Below are positions 35,774 to 46,064 of a stretch of DNA of 64,000 bases, piece by piece. Made by a program: the position numbers and the translations under genes. Within the stretch, counting starts at the first letter, position 1; the number at the start of each line of letters is the position of its first letter. The DNA comes from Flavobacterium frigoris (GTDB lineage: Bacteria; Bacteroidota; Bacteroidia; Flavobacteriales; Flavobacteriaceae): positions 248,001-312,000 of the forward strand of contig NZ_FOFZ01000003.1 of NCBI RefSeq assembly GCF_900111075.1, read 5' to 3'. Below the pieces are notes generated by a model. The model was not told the origin of the DNA and ran no database searches. It saw only the letters and a program-made list of their open reading frames with translations.

Positions 35774-38689
35774 TTATTTCAGGAAATTTTTCAAAATACT
35801 TACTGGATGCTGTGCTTTTCTATTAGTGCCATCAAAAATTTGGTGACGGCAACTAGTACCCGCAGCGGCAATGGCAGTTGAGAGTGCCGTATTTCTAATT
35901 TTCGGAAATAGAGTGTCCTCGCCCATCTGCATACTAATTTCATAATGTTCTTTTTCATAACCAAAAGAACCTGCCATGCCGCAGCAACCTGAATTATAAA
36001 TCGAAACCGTACTATATTTAGGAACGTTCAACATGGCAAAAGTCGCCTCTATCGAACTTAAGGATTTTTGGTGGCAATGACCATGAATTTTGATTTCTCG
36101 TACTTCATCAGAAAATTGCTCCGAATGAATTTTTCCTGCCGCGATTTCTTTTTTGAAAAACTCTTCAATTGTCAAGCAGTTTTTGGCTAATTTTTTGGCG
36201 GAATCGGGTTCATCAGCCAGACGTATGTATTCATCTCTAAAAGTCAATATTGCTGATGGTTCGATCCCTATCAACGGAGTTTCAGCAGATACAATTCCTT
36301 TAAAAATATTCACGTTTTTAGTAGCAATAGCTTTGGCTTCTTCCAGAAAACCTTTGGATATATAGGCTCTTCCACTTTCTTCATGATCTACAACAACAAC
36401 TTCGTAGCCCAATTTAGAGAGTAATTCAAAAGCATCAATCCCCACCGAAACATCATAATAATTGGTAAATTCATCACAAAACAGAAATACTTTTCCGTTT
36501 TTAAAAGAACTCGCTTCCTTCTTTAATTTATTACTTCCGATCCATTTCTTGAAAGTTTTTGGCGCTAATAGTGGCACTTCTCTTTTTGAAGCAACGCCCA
36601 TTCCTTTTTTTACCAAAGGTTGATTGACCATAAAATTAGTCAATGCCGGAAAAAAACTTCCTAGTTTATTGAGTTTGGCATTATTAGCAAAAATCTTATT
36701 TCGAAGTGAAAAACCATTTGCCTTTTGGTATTGGTATAAAAATTCTGCTTTAAGCGCACCCACATCTACGTTAGACGGACATTCGCTAGCACAAGCTTTG
36801 CAACTAATACACAACTCAAAAACTTCGTATAATTCTTTGTGATCGAATTTATTATCTTTTTCTGAATGAGTCAAATATTCACGTAAGGCATTGGCGCGAG
36901 CACGAGTAGTATCCTTCTCGTTTCGCGTGGCTCGATAACTCGGGCACATAGTTCCTCCTGCCGAGGGTAATTTCCGACAATCACCAGAACCATTGCATTT
37001 TTCGGCAGCACGTAAAATGCCCATACTATCTGAAAAATCTTGAATGGTTTTGATATTAGGTTCGTCTCTCCCAGTTTCGAAACGGAGATTCTCATCCATT
37101 TTTAACGCATTGACAATTTTTCCCATGTTCAAAACTGAATTCGGATCGAAAGCTAATTTGACGCGTTTTAATAACTCGTAGTTTTTTTCGCCAATCATAA
37201 AAGGCAAAAATTCCCCACGTACAATTCCATCACCGTGTTCTCCACTTAATGAACCGCGGTATTTCTTTACTAACTGCGCCACTTCGGTAGCAATATTTCT
37301 AAATTGGTAAACGCCTTCTTTTGTTTTTAAATTCAAAACTGGACGCAAATGCAGTTCTCCAGCGCCGGCATGAGCATAATAAATCGCTTCTTGGCCATGG
37401 CGTTTCATCATCGCCGAAAAGTCAGCGATATAATTAGGTAAATCACTCAATTCAACAGCGGTATCTTCAATAGAGTCGGCTGCTTTTTCATCACCTACAA
37501 TGCTTCCTAAAAGTCCGAGACCTGCTTTTCTAAGTTCGTTTACTTTCTCGATATCAGCACCGTATAATTTTGGCGAAGCATAACCAAAATGGTTCTCTTC
37601 TAAGTCTTTGATTAAAGCATCGGCTTGCATTTCGGCATCTTCCATACTCGTATGCGAAGCGACTTCAAACATCATTATCGCTTTGGGTTCCCCCTGAATA
37701 AAAAACCTGTTTTTACTTTGCTCTTTGTTTGTTTTAGTACAATTAAGAATCGTATCATCAATCATTTCACAGGTGTACAAATGATGCTTCATTGCTACCA
37801 AAACTGCCTCTAAACTCTCTTGAACACTGGTAAAATGTGTTACCACCATCACATTATTTGTAGGAGGCAATAGATCTACTTTTAAAGTGACCTCTGTAGT
37901 AAAAGCCAAGGTTCCTTCGCTTCCACAAAGCAATTTCCCCACATTTATTGTAGGTTGGCTTCCGCCAAAAAGATCAGAATGCAATAGAATATCTACTGCA
38001 TATCCTGTATTTCGCCTATGAATTTCTGGTTTCGGGAATTCTTTTACAATTTCTTTTTGTGTCGCCTCATTTGATAATTCGGCATAAAGGCTGTTGTAGA
38101 TGTTGCTTTCTAGAGAATCACCTTTTGTTTTTTTGATAAATTCAGCCGAAGTCAATTCGCCAAAAACAACTTGCGAGCCATCGCTTAAAATAGCTTTTAT
38201 CTCCACAATTTTATCTCTGGTAACTCCGTAGCGTATCGATGTCGTTCCCGATGAATTATTCCCTACCATCCCTCCTATCATACATCGATTAGACGTAGAA
38301 GTATTAGGTCCAAAAAATAATCCGTGCGGTTTTAAATATAAATTCAGTTCATCCCTGATTACACCTGGCTGAACGGTAACCGTTTTATTTGCTGCATCGA
38401 ATGAAACAATCTTCGTGAAATATTTAGAAATATCAACAATAATTCCGCTACCAACGGTTTGCCCTGCCAGAGAGGTTCCCGCAGTTCTTGGTGTTAGGAA
38501 AATCTGGTTTTCTTTGGCAAAATGGATCAGTTTTATAATATCCGCTTCATTTTTAGGTAAGGCTGCCGCCAAAGGCAATATTCTATACGCTGAAGCATCA
38601 GTTGCATAGAGTGTTTTATGAAGTTCATCGTATAAAAGTGTTCCTTCTAAGGATGTAGCTAATTCTTTTAATTGAGATAAGTTAGGCAT
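35774..38689 (-). CDS. FAD-binding and (4Fe-4S) oxidoreductase (D-lactate dehydrogenase / GlcD-GlpC fusion type)
   Basis: A 971-aa protein. The N-terminal half is an FAD-linked oxidase with ITPRTAGTSLAGQTVGSGIIVDISK and LSGEHGDGIVRGEFL, as in D-2-hydroxyacid dehydrogenases. The C-terminal half has two Cys clusters, CNGSGDCRKLPSAGGTMCPSY and CISCKACASECPSNVD, for two 4Fe-4S clusters, and CCG-type domains (GHCHQKSL, NSGCCGMAGSFG). It likely oxidises a 2-hydroxyacid such as D-lactate and passes electrons to the respiratory chain. A TATATTTG box lies upstream. Exact substrate uncertain. Confidence 0.86.
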   Translation of the reverse strand: MPNLSQLKELATSLEGTLLYDELHKTLYATDASAYRILPLAAALPKNEADIIKLIHFAKENQIFLTPRTAGTSLAGQTVGSGIIVDISKYFTKIVSFDAANKTVTVQPGVIRDELNLYLKPHGLFFGPNTSTSNRCMIGGMVGNNSSGTTSIRYGVTRDKIVEIKAILSDGSQVVFGELTSAEFIKKTKGDSLESNIYNSLYAELSNEATQKEIVKEFPKPEIHRRNTGYAVDILLHSDLFGGSQPTINVGKLLCGSEGTLAFTTEVTLKVDLLPPTNNVMVVTHFTSVQESLEAVLVAMKHHLYTCEMIDDTILNCTKTNKEQSKNRFFIQGEPKAIMMFEVASHTSMEDAEMQADALIKDLEENHFGYASPKLYGADIEKVNELRKAGLGLLGSIVGDEKAADSIEDTAVELSDLPNYIADFSAMMKRHGQEAIYYAHAGAGELHLRPVLNLKTKEGVYQFRNIATEVAQLVKKYRGSLSGEHGDGIVRGEFLPFMIGEKNYELLKRVKLAFDPNSVLNMGKIVNALKMDENLRFETGRDEPNIKTIQDFSDSMGILRAAEKCNGSGDCRKLPSAGGTMCPSYRATRNEKDTTRARANALREYLTHSEKDNKFDHKELYEVFELCISCKACASECPSNVDVGALKAEFLYQYQKANGFSLRNKIFANNAKLNKLGSFFPALTNFMVNQPLVKKGMGVASKREVPLLAPKTFKKWIGSNKLKKEASSFKNGKVFLFCDEFTNYYDVSVGIDAFELLSKLGYEVVVVDHEESGRAYISKGFLEEAKAIATKNVNIFKGIVSAETPLIGIEPSAILTFRDEYIRLADEPDSAKKLAKNCLTIEEFFKKEIAAGKIHSEQFSDEVREIKIHGHCHQKSLSSIEATFAMLNVPKYSTVSIYNSGCCGMAGSFGYEKEHYEISMQMGEDTLFPKIRNTALSTAIAAAGTSCRHQIFDGTNRKAQHPVSILKNFLK

Positions 38690-38716
38690 TGGTAGAATGT
38701 ATTGCTTTTGTTTTCA

Positions 38717-38724
38717 CAAATATA
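38717..38724 (-). promoter_or_regulatory. -7 element of the FAD/Fe-S oxidoreductase gene
   Basis: Minus strand TATATTTG, an exact TAnnTTTG match 28 bp before ATG 38689. Confidence 0.45.
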
Positions 38725-38905
38725 AAGATATAGCAATCTATAATTTAAAGAATAGAACAAGAAAAAAGTAAAATTAATTAATTCTTCCCTTTTCAAAATT
38801 AACCGTAATGCAAAGTGGTTACTTAATTATTTGGCAAAGAAATTGCAGGAATAGAGTGAACTAAATTTTAAACCACTTTTTTCTCAAAAACTACACTAAA
38901 AAAAC

Positions 38906-38913
38906 TATTTTTG
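38906..38913 (+). promoter_or_regulatory. -7 element of the GHL10-ampG operon
   Basis: TATTTTTG, an exact TAnnTTTG match, lies 23 bp before ATG 38937; no clear TTG at the usual spacing. Confidence 0.45.
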
Positions 38914-38936
38914 AATCCTATAAAAACATTCCCATA

Positions 38937-40514
38937 ATGAATCCTTACAAACACTTATTTTTATTGCTTTCTTTTATTTTGTTGTCTCTTTCTAATGGAA
39001 ATGCGCAGGAAAAAGTCAGTTATCCTAAAAACGAATTTAGAGCAGTTTGGATCGCCACAGTGGTAAATATCGACTGGCCAAAAAGTGGTTCGGATCCTAT
39101 TGAGAAACAAAAAGCGGATTATCTTGAAATTTTAGATACCTATAAAAAATTAAATTATAATGCTGTAATTGTCCAAATTAGAAGCGTAGGTGATGCTTTT
39201 TATCCTTCGAAACTAGCGCCTTGGTCTAAATATTTGACTGGAAAAGAAGGACAGGCACCTAATCCTTATTATGACCCATTAGAATGGATGATTACGGAAG
39301 CTCATAACCGTGGTTTTGAATTTCACGCTTGGTTGAACCCGTATCGCGCCACTATGGATTTAAGAACTGACATTCTAAGTCCGACGCATGATTTTTTCAA
39401 ACATCCGGAATGGATGATTAAATATGGTGGAAAGTATTATTACGATCCCGCCTTGCCTGAAGTCCAAAATCATTTAATCGCAGTAGTTGATGAAGTAGTT
39501 AAAAACTATGATATCGATGCGATACATTTTGACGATTATTTCTATCCTTACAAAATAGCAGGGGAAAACTTTAATGACGCTGCTTCCTTCAAAAAATATG
39601 GTGAAGGAATGAGCTTAGCCGACTGGAGACGTTTGAACGTGAATAATTTTGTGAAATACTGTTCCTTTTCTATCAAAACGATTAAACCTTGGGTTCAATT
39701 TGGGATTAGCCCCTTTGGCGTTTGGCGTAATAAATCTGTAGATCCAAGAGGTTCCGACACGAATTCCGGACAAACGAATTATGACGACTTGTTTGCGGAT
39801 CCATTAGCATGGATGGAAAACTGCTGGATTGACTACCTGCTTCCGCAATTGTACTGGAGTATCGACCATAAAACGGCTTCTTATGCAAAATTGATCAAAT
39901 GGTGGTCAGAAAACTCAACAAATGTAGCTATTTACATGGGGAACGGAAGTTATAAAATCAATACTGATTCCGATAAAAAATGGAATATCCCAAGTGAGAT
40001 TCCTGATCAGATTGATTTGACTAGAACTTATAAAAACATTGGAGGAAATGCTTTTTTCAGTGCCAAATCATTTGTGAACAGAAACAAAGCTGTAACCGAT
40101 TTGCTTTTGCAAAATCAATACAAATACCCTGCACTTCCCTATGTTGTTCCTAATTCGAGAAGAACAGATATCGAGATGCCTACGGTTTCTAATATTACAA
40201 CTAACAAATTGATTTCGACTGTCACACTGAACTATCCGTTGCTAAGCAAAATACGTTACGTAATGGTATATGGCGCCAAGGACAGTTCTAAACTTGACGT
40301 CAATAATCCAAGCCAAATTATTGATAAAATTGCTTTCAAGGAAAGAAAAGATAGCATCAGCATCAATATCCAGAAAAGCCTTTTAGAAAAAAATAATATT
40401 TGTGCTCTCTCTTTCATTGACTATTACGGTAATGAAAGTCAGGCCATTCTTTTAAATAAAACGACAGAAACCGAAACACCCCAAAGTCCTATAATTAATG
40501 AAAACAGACAATAG
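38937..40514 (+). CDS. GHL10-family (DUF187) glycoside hydrolase, secreted
   Basis: A 525-aa protein with a signal peptide (MNPYKHLFLLLSFILLSLSNGNAQ). The catalytic TIM-barrel of the GHL10/DUF187 group starts at EFRAVWIATVVNIDWPKSG and contains NAVIVQIRSVGDAFYPS, FHAWLNPYRA and AIHFDDYFYPY, a probable acid/base region. Members have been linked to cell-wall glycan cleavage (1,6-anhydroMurNAc-type). Its last 17 bases overlap the AmpG-like gene, so they are coupled; a NagZ-like gene follows, so peptidoglycan recycling is the probable context. Confidence 0.85.
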   Translation: MNPYKHLFLLLSFILLSLSNGNAQEKVSYPKNEFRAVWIATVVNIDWPKSGSDPIEKQKADYLEILDTYKKLNYNAVIVQIRSVGDAFYPSKLAPWSKYLTGKEGQAPNPYYDPLEWMITEAHNRGFEFHAWLNPYRATMDLRTDILSPTHDFFKHPEWMIKYGGKYYYDPALPEVQNHLIAVVDEVVKNYDIDAIHFDDYFYPYKIAGENFNDAASFKKYGEGMSLADWRRLNVNNFVKYCSFSIKTIKPWVQFGISPFGVWRNKSVDPRGSDTNSGQTNYDDLFADPLAWMENCWIDYLLPQLYWSIDHKTASYAKLIKWWSENSTNVAIYMGNGSYKINTDSDKKWNIPSEIPDQIDLTRTYKNIGGNAFFSAKSFVNRNKAVTDLLLQNQYKYPALPYVVPNSRRTDIEMPTVSNITTNKLISTVTLNYPLLSKIRYVMVYGAKDSSKLDVNNPSQIIDKIAFKERKDSISINIQKSLLEKNNICALSFIDYYGNESQAILLNKTTETETPQSPIINENRQ

Positions 40515-41772
40515 ACCCTGGTATTGGATACCTATATTAAACTTTGCCTCGGGCTTGCCTTACGCTATTATTATCTCGGTTTCGGTTATTATGTACAAAA
40601 ACCTGGGAATTGATAATGAAGACATCGGGATATATACGAGTCTGTTGTATCTCCCTTGGGTTATAAAACCGTTATGGAGCCCATTCATTGATATGTACGC
40701 GACCAAAAGAAAGTGGTTTTTAGCCATGCAATTAGTAATTTCTATTGCCTTTCTAATTGTGGGATTAACCATTCCCATGAATAATTTCTTTGTGATCAGT
40801 CTCGCCATTTTTTGGGTAGCTGCTTTTGCATCTGCTTCGAACGATGTTGCTAGTGACGGTTTCTATATGTTAGCTTTAGAGAAAGAACAACAATCTTTTT
40901 TCCTTGGAATCCGCAGCACATTCTATCGCCTTTCCATGCTTACTGGAAATGGTTTGATTGTAATAATTGGCGGTTATCTCGAACAAGAATATGGCGACAA
41001 ACAAAAAGCGTGGTCTTATACAATGATTATTGTTGGTTTTATTATGGCTGCATTAACCATTTACAATTATTTTTCTACGCCAAGAACTGAAGTAACGACA
41101 GCTAAAGACGAGAAATCGTTAGAACCAAAAGTAAGTTTTGGAGCCGTCTTCGCTAGTTTTTTTCAAAAAAAACAAATTGGCTTTGTACTGGCATTTATAC
41201 TATTATTCCGCTTGGGCGAATCACAATTATTGAAAATGTTGACTCCTTTTCTAATTGACGACAAAGGTGTTGGCGGAATGGGACTCACCACGCAAGATGT
41301 GGGGATTATCTATGGAACTTTCGGAGTGATTGCCTTGACTGTAGGTGGAATCATTGGCGGAATTGCAATATCAAAAGACGGTCTTGGTAAATGGATGTTG
41401 CCTATGATTCTAGCGATGCACTTACCTATTATTGGATTTGTATTATTAGCGCATTTTCATCCAGCCTCTATTTATTATATTTATGCTACTGTGATTGCAG
41501 AGCAATTTGGTTACGGTTTTGGCTTTGCCGCTTTTATGATGTATTTGATTTATGTAGCTGATGGCGAGTCGAAAACCTCGCATTACTCGATTTCTACTGG
41601 ATTTATGGCACTAGGAATGATGCTTCCCGGAATGGCAAGCGGATTTATCCAAGAATATTTGGGCTACGGGAACTTTTTTATTTGGGTATTTCTAGCCACG
41701 ATTCCCGGATTGATTCTGTCAAGATTCTTGATTTTTCCATATGACTTTGGAAAGAAATCGGAGGAGAAATAG
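40498..41772 (+). CDS. ampG: AmpG-like muropeptide MFS transporter
   Basis: A 424-aa MFS protein with twelve hydrophobic segments. The N terminus RPWYWIPILNFASGLPYAII, the conserved PWVIKPLWSPFIDMY and the DVASDGFYMLAL stretch match the AmpG/muropeptide permease branch. Its ATG is inside the end of the GHL10 gene. It should import anhydromuropeptides across the inner membrane for cytosolic NagZ. The symbol is by family resemblance. Confidence 0.8.
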   Translation: MKTDNRPWYWIPILNFASGLPYAIIISVSVIMYKNLGIDNEDIGIYTSLLYLPWVIKPLWSPFIDMYATKRKWFLAMQLVISIAFLIVGLTIPMNNFFVISLAIFWVAAFASASNDVASDGFYMLALEKEQQSFFLGIRSTFYRLSMLTGNGLIVIIGGYLEQEYGDKQKAWSYTMIIVGFIMAALTIYNYFSTPRTEVTTAKDEKSLEPKVSFGAVFASFFQKKQIGFVLAFILLFRLGESQLLKMLTPFLIDDKGVGGMGLTTQDVGIIYGTFGVIALTVGGIIGGIAISKDGLGKWMLPMILAMHLPIIGFVLLAHFHPASIYYIYATVIAEQFGYGFGFAAFMMYLIYVADGESKTSHYSISTGFMALGMMLPGMASGFIQEYLGYGNFFIWVFLATIPGLILSRFLIFPYDFGKKSEEK

Positions 41773-41789
41773 CAAAACTATTTTCGATA

Positions 41790-41918
41790 GCCACTAATTC
41801 ACTAATTTATTTTTGAATTTGAGAGTTCGCAGTTAATATCGAAGCATATAAATGATTTAAAATCTGCAAAATTGATTAACAATCTTTACTGTTTTTAATC
41901 TGTGAATTTGTGGCAAAA
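41790..41918. repeat. Dispersed palindromic repeat before the NagZ-like gene
   Basis: Arms CCACTAATTCAC (41791-41802) and GTGAATTTGTGG (41902-41913) pair at 11 of 12. The right half is 26/27 identical to 13267-13293. It fills most of the 174-bp gap between ampG and the NagZ-like gene. Confidence 0.65.
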
Positions 41919-41946
41919 TAATCAGTAGGAAATAATTTTTATCAAA

Positions 41947-43554
41947 ATGACATTAGAACAAAAAATAGGGCAATTCTTTTTTCCAGCCGTCTTTATAAAT
42001 GACACCGAAGAAAACATTCAAGCAACTGAAGAACTAATAAGAAAACACAACATTGGTGGTCTTACTTTTTTTCACAGTAGAGCTAGTGCTGCCACTAATT
42101 ATGAAACTAAGAACAAAATTGTGTTTAATGACGACAGTTACCAGCGACTTACAGCTTTAATTGTACGGTATCAAAAGTGTGCTACTACTCCATTATTGAT
42201 GAGTATCGACGCCGAATGGGGATTAGCGATGCGCGTCGAAAAAACACCACAATATCCTTATGCCATAACATTAGGCGCTTTGCCAATGAGTGAATCCCAT
42301 TTAGTCTATGAAGTAGGAAAACAAATAGGGCTTGACTTAAAATCAGCGGGGCTTCATTATAATTTAGCGCCCTTAGCTGATATCAACAACAACCCTAATA
42401 ATCCAGTGATTGGATACCGTTCCTTTGGTGAAAACAAAGAAAAAGTAGCTCAATTTGCGTTGGAATACTTGCGCGGAATGAATGACGTAGGCGTTTTAGG
42501 CTGCCTGAAACATTTTCCCGGACATGGCAATACCAATGTAGATTCTCATTTAGGCTTACCTGTGTTAGAAGAAACATTAGCACAATTACTTGAAAATGAA
42601 TTATATCCTTTTATAAAGGGAATCGAAAGTGATGTTGACTCGATTATGATAGGACATTTGGCTGTTCCTGCTTTGAATAACGGTGCAAATACTTCGGCTA
42701 CTTTGTCCAAATCAGTGATTGAGACGCTTTTGCGAAAGCAATTAAAATACGATGGACTGGTGATCTCGGACGCGTTGAACATGCATAGCGTTTCTATGCT
42801 TTACGAAACAAAAGGCCAACTGGAATGGGAAGCTTTTAATGCGGGAAATGATGTGTTGTGCTTTGCCGAAAATGTACCTGAAGGCATTCAGGAAATACTA
42901 AAAAATGCAACTCCGCAGCGCATTGAAGAAAGTTTCAACCGATTAATGAAGTGCAAGGAGAAGGCAGGATTATTCGAAGAAGAAAAAGAAACAACCACTG
43001 AATTAGATTTTGCAACAGCTTCCATTTTGAACCGGAAAATAGCTCAAAATTGTATTACAACCATAAAAGACAACGAAAACACGGCGGTTGTTACTGATGC
43101 AGCAAAAAAAGGAACATTAGCAAAACTGAGTGTTTATAAAAATACCGAAAACACTTTTTTCAAAACACTTGCTCCTTCCCTATCTGCAAAAGAATTTTCT
43201 GTAGAGATGAATACTAAAAATAGCATTGAAGGAATAATAAATAGTCTAACGGATTATGATACTTTACTTATTGCTCTTTTTGTTCCAAAGGCAAAACCAA
43301 TGAATAATTTTGACATCGAAGAAACTGTTTTGGAATTACTAAAAAAATTATTTTTATCAAAAAAATGTATTTTATATGTATTTGGCAATCCTTATGCTTT
43401 ACAACTTCTACCAGACTTGCAATCCATAAGCGGTCTTGTTCAAGTATATCAAGATTTCGACGAATTTCAAGAAGCTGCCGCACAGCAACTACTTGGAAAC
43501 ACATCCACTCAAGGAACTATACCCGTGACCATTAGCAACTTGTACTTAGTTTAA
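41947..43554 (+). CDS. nagZ: Family 3 glycoside hydrolase (beta-N-acetylglucosaminidase, NagZ-like)
   Basis: Removes GlcNAc from GlcNAc-1,6-anhydroMurNAc peptides in the cytosol or periplasm. The NagZ signature KHFPGHGNTNVDSHLGLP (general acid region with Asp-Ser-His) is present near 180-197, and the nucleophile Asp lies in VISDALNMHS near 276. FSFGENK-like blocks (RSFGENKEKVAQF) are also seen. It has no signal peptide, and at 535 aa carries an extra C-terminal domain compared with small NagZ. A repeat separates it from ampG. Confidence 0.88.
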   Translation: MTLEQKIGQFFFPAVFINDTEENIQATEELIRKHNIGGLTFFHSRASAATNYETKNKIVFNDDSYQRLTALIVRYQKCATTPLLMSIDAEWGLAMRVEKTPQYPYAITLGALPMSESHLVYEVGKQIGLDLKSAGLHYNLAPLADINNNPNNPVIGYRSFGENKEKVAQFALEYLRGMNDVGVLGCLKHFPGHGNTNVDSHLGLPVLEETLAQLLENELYPFIKGIESDVDSIMIGHLAVPALNNGANTSATLSKSVIETLLRKQLKYDGLVISDALNMHSVSMLYETKGQLEWEAFNAGNDVLCFAENVPEGIQEILKNATPQRIEESFNRLMKCKEKAGLFEEEKETTTELDFATASILNRKIAQNCITTIKDNENTAVVTDAAKKGTLAKLSVYKNTENTFFKTLAPSLSAKEFSVEMNTKNSIEGIINSLTDYDTLLIALFVPKAKPMNNFDIEETVLELLKKLFLSKKCILYVFGNPYALQLLPDLQSISGLVQVYQDFDEFQEAAAQQLLGNTSTQGTIPVTISNLYLV

Positions 43555-43763
43555 AAATTAGAAAGCACTACTTTTAGAAAAAAGTACTTTATCTCAGTCA
43601 TTTTAAATAAAATTAAAATCAATTTCCAAAAATAAAAACCAGATTATACCCGTTTTTAGCAAATAAATTACATCTAAATAAATAGAAAAATAGGCGTTTT
43701 TACAAAATCTGTTTAGGCTGTTAGGATCTTTTTTATCTATATTGCAAACTCAAACGCTATAGA

Positions 43764-45221
43764 ATGGACACAAAAATTCACAGAAATAAAGAATTATCAA
43801 TTGGGGAAGCTTTAATTCCTGTTGCTGCACTTATAGTAATGCTCGGTTTTAACGTATATGTTTATGGAGACGAAGCTTTGAGTGGCAGTAATCAATTTGT
43901 GCTATTATTAGGTGCTGCTGTTGCCGCTATTGTTGGCTTTTTCAATAAAGTTACGTATCAAAAAATGATGGAAGAAGTGGCTGAAAATATAAAGTCTACT
44001 GTTGGCGCCATTCTAATATTACTTATGGTTGGTGCTCTCGCCGGTACCTGGTTAATCAGCGGAATTATCCCTTCGATGATCTATTACGGTTTACAAATTC
44101 TAAGTCCCGCCATCTTTTTGCCGGCTACACTAATTATATGTTCCATCATTTCTATTGCGACAGGAAGTTCCTGGACAACGAGTGCTACTGTTGGTATTGC
44201 ATTAATAGGGGTTGGTGGCGCTTTGGGTTTTGATTTAGGTATGGTTGCCGGTGCAGTCATTTCCGGTGCGTATTTTGGAGATAAATTATCTCCGATGTCA
44301 GACACGACCAATCTTGCTCCTGCAATGGCCGGAACTGATTTGTTTACCCACATCAGATATATGACCTTAACGACCATTCCAACCTACATTATCACATTAA
44401 TCTTATTCATTATCTTAGGATTATCGGTTGATATAAAAGGTGATGTTAATATTTCCTCGTTACTAACCGATATTGAAGCTTCTTTTACGATTTCACCTTG
44501 GCTGTTTGTGGTACCTGCAATCGTAATTGGCTTAATTATCAAAAAAACAGAACCTTTAGTTGCATTATTAGTTGGAACCTTATTAGCGGGAATCTTCGCT
44601 ATAGTCTTTCAACCCCATATCATCAATCAAATTGCTGGAGTCGAGTCAATGACTTTCCAATCTGCTTATAAAGGCGTTATGGATGCTATAACGGGTAAAA
44701 TCGTTATTCCTACTAATAATAAAACTTTGGCAGATCTATTTACTTCGGGAGGGATGCAAAAAATGTTAGGAACGATTTGGTTGATTCTTTGCGCTATGGT
44801 TTTTGGAGGAATTATGGATGCAATTGGTGCTTTAGCCAGAATAAGTCATGCACTATTAAAATTAGCTCATACCACTTTCGGACTATTCGCTTCTACTGTT
44901 GGAAGCTGTTTGGCCTTAAACATTACAGCTTCTGATCAATATTTAGCTATTGTCGTTCCAGGTAAAATGTTTGCTAAAGCTTATAAAAACAAAGGTCTTG
45001 CGCCAGAAAATTTGAGTAGAACACTCGAAGATGCAGGAACGGTCACTTCTGTATTAATTCCTTGGAATACTTGCGGAGCTTATCAATCTGGTACACTAGG
45101 TGTATCCACCTTAGACTACTTGCCATATGCCTTCTTTAATATATTGAGTCCGTTTATGACTTTAATCTTTGCGGCATTCAATATCAAAATTAGACAATTG
45201 GTAACTGATGTGAAAAATTAA
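43764..45221 (+). CDS. nhaC: Na+/H+ antiporter NhaC
   Basis: A 485-aa inner-membrane antiporter with about 11-12 hydrophobic segments. The blocks TGSSWTTSATVGIALIGVG, GAVISGAYFGDKLSPMSDTTNLA and TVLSRTLEDAGTVTS-like LSRTLEDAGTVTSVLIPWNTCG are those of NhaC. It exports Na+ in exchange for protons. It is alone in the strand with its own intergenic regions. Confidence 0.93.
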   Translation: MDTKIHRNKELSIGEALIPVAALIVMLGFNVYVYGDEALSGSNQFVLLLGAAVAAIVGFFNKVTYQKMMEEVAENIKSTVGAILILLMVGALAGTWLISGIIPSMIYYGLQILSPAIFLPATLIICSIISIATGSSWTTSATVGIALIGVGGALGFDLGMVAGAVISGAYFGDKLSPMSDTTNLAPAMAGTDLFTHIRYMTLTTIPTYIITLILFIILGLSVDIKGDVNISSLLTDIEASFTISPWLFVVPAIVIGLIIKKTEPLVALLVGTLLAGIFAIVFQPHIINQIAGVESMTFQSAYKGVMDAITGKIVIPTNNKTLADLFTSGGMQKMLGTIWLILCAMVFGGIMDAIGALARISHALLKLAHTTFGLFASTVGSCLALNITASDQYLAIVVPGKMFAKAYKNKGLAPENLSRTLEDAGTVTSVLIPWNTCGAYQSGTLGVSTLDYLPYAFFNILSPFMTLIFAAFNIKIRQLVTDVKN

Positions 45222-45345
45222 TTAAAAAGACTACTAACCGCACATATATTCCTAATGCCATGACTATCTTACAGTTGTAGCATTGTTTTTTACGTTAATA
45301 GTATAAACCTATAGGTCTATCAAAATATATAATTAAAATTGATTG

Positions 45346-45374
45346 TTTGAACATGCCCTTATTCCCTACTTTTG
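45346..45374 (+). promoter_or_regulatory. Promoter of the peroxiredoxin gene
   Basis: TTTG (45346-45349), 17 nt, then TACTTTTG (45367-45374): full Bacteroidota consensus, 34 bp before ATG 45408. Confidence 0.7.
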
Positions 45375-45407
45375 CTACAATATTAATTAATAATAAAACA
45401 TATAATT

Positions 45408-46046
45408 ATGTCATTAGTAGGTAAAAAATTCCCAAGTATTGCAGTTGACGCTATCTCAGAAATGGGTGACAATTTGAAAATCAACATTTTCGAAGAAGCT
45501 ACAAAAAACAATAAAAAAGTAATTTTATTTTGGTACCCAAAAGATTTTACATTTGTATGCCCAACGGAACTTCACGCTTTTCAAGCAGCTTTACAAGAAT
45601 TTGAAAAAAGAAATACAATAGTAATTGGTGCTTCTTGCGATACAAATGAAGTACATTTTGCTTGGTTAAACACTCCAAAAAACAACGGTGGAATCGAAGG
45701 TGTTACGTATCCAATTCTTGCAGACACTAACAGAAACTTATCTAACATATTAGGTATTCTTGATATTGACTCTACTGAATACAGCGAAGAAACTGACTCA
45801 GTAATAATTGAAGGATCAAACGTAACTTTTAGAGCTACTTACTTAATTGACGAAACCGGTAAAATCTTCCACGAAAGTGTAAACGATATGCCTCTTGGTC
45901 GTAACGTAAACGAGTATTTACGTATGGTTGATGCTTATACTCATATTCAAGAAAAAGGAGAAGTTTGTCCTGCAAACTGGGAAGCTGGAAAAGAAGCGAT
46001 GAGCGCTGACAGAAAAAGTACTGCTGAATACTTAAGCTTAAACTAA
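45408..46046 (+). CDS. Typical 2-Cys peroxiredoxin (AhpC/Tsa family)
   Basis: A 212-aa thiol peroxidase that reduces hydrogen and organic peroxides. The peroxidatic Cys lies in DFTFVCPTELHAFQ near 51 and the resolving Cys in GEVCPANWEAGKEAM near 184. It is the first gene of a small redox group with a thioredoxin and an unassigned small protein; a long inverted repeat after it probably ends most transcripts. Confidence 0.92.
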   Translation: MSLVGKKFPSIAVDAISEMGDNLKINIFEEATKNNKKVILFWYPKDFTFVCPTELHAFQAALQEFEKRNTIVIGASCDTNEVHFAWLNTPKNNGGIEGVTYPILADTNRNLSNILGILDIDSTEYSEETDSVIIEGSNVTFRATYLIDETGKIFHESVNDMPLGRNVNEYLRMVDAYTHIQEKGEVCPANWEAGKEAMSADRKSTAEYLSLN

Positions 46047-46064
46047 GAATAAATCTCAAATTTT

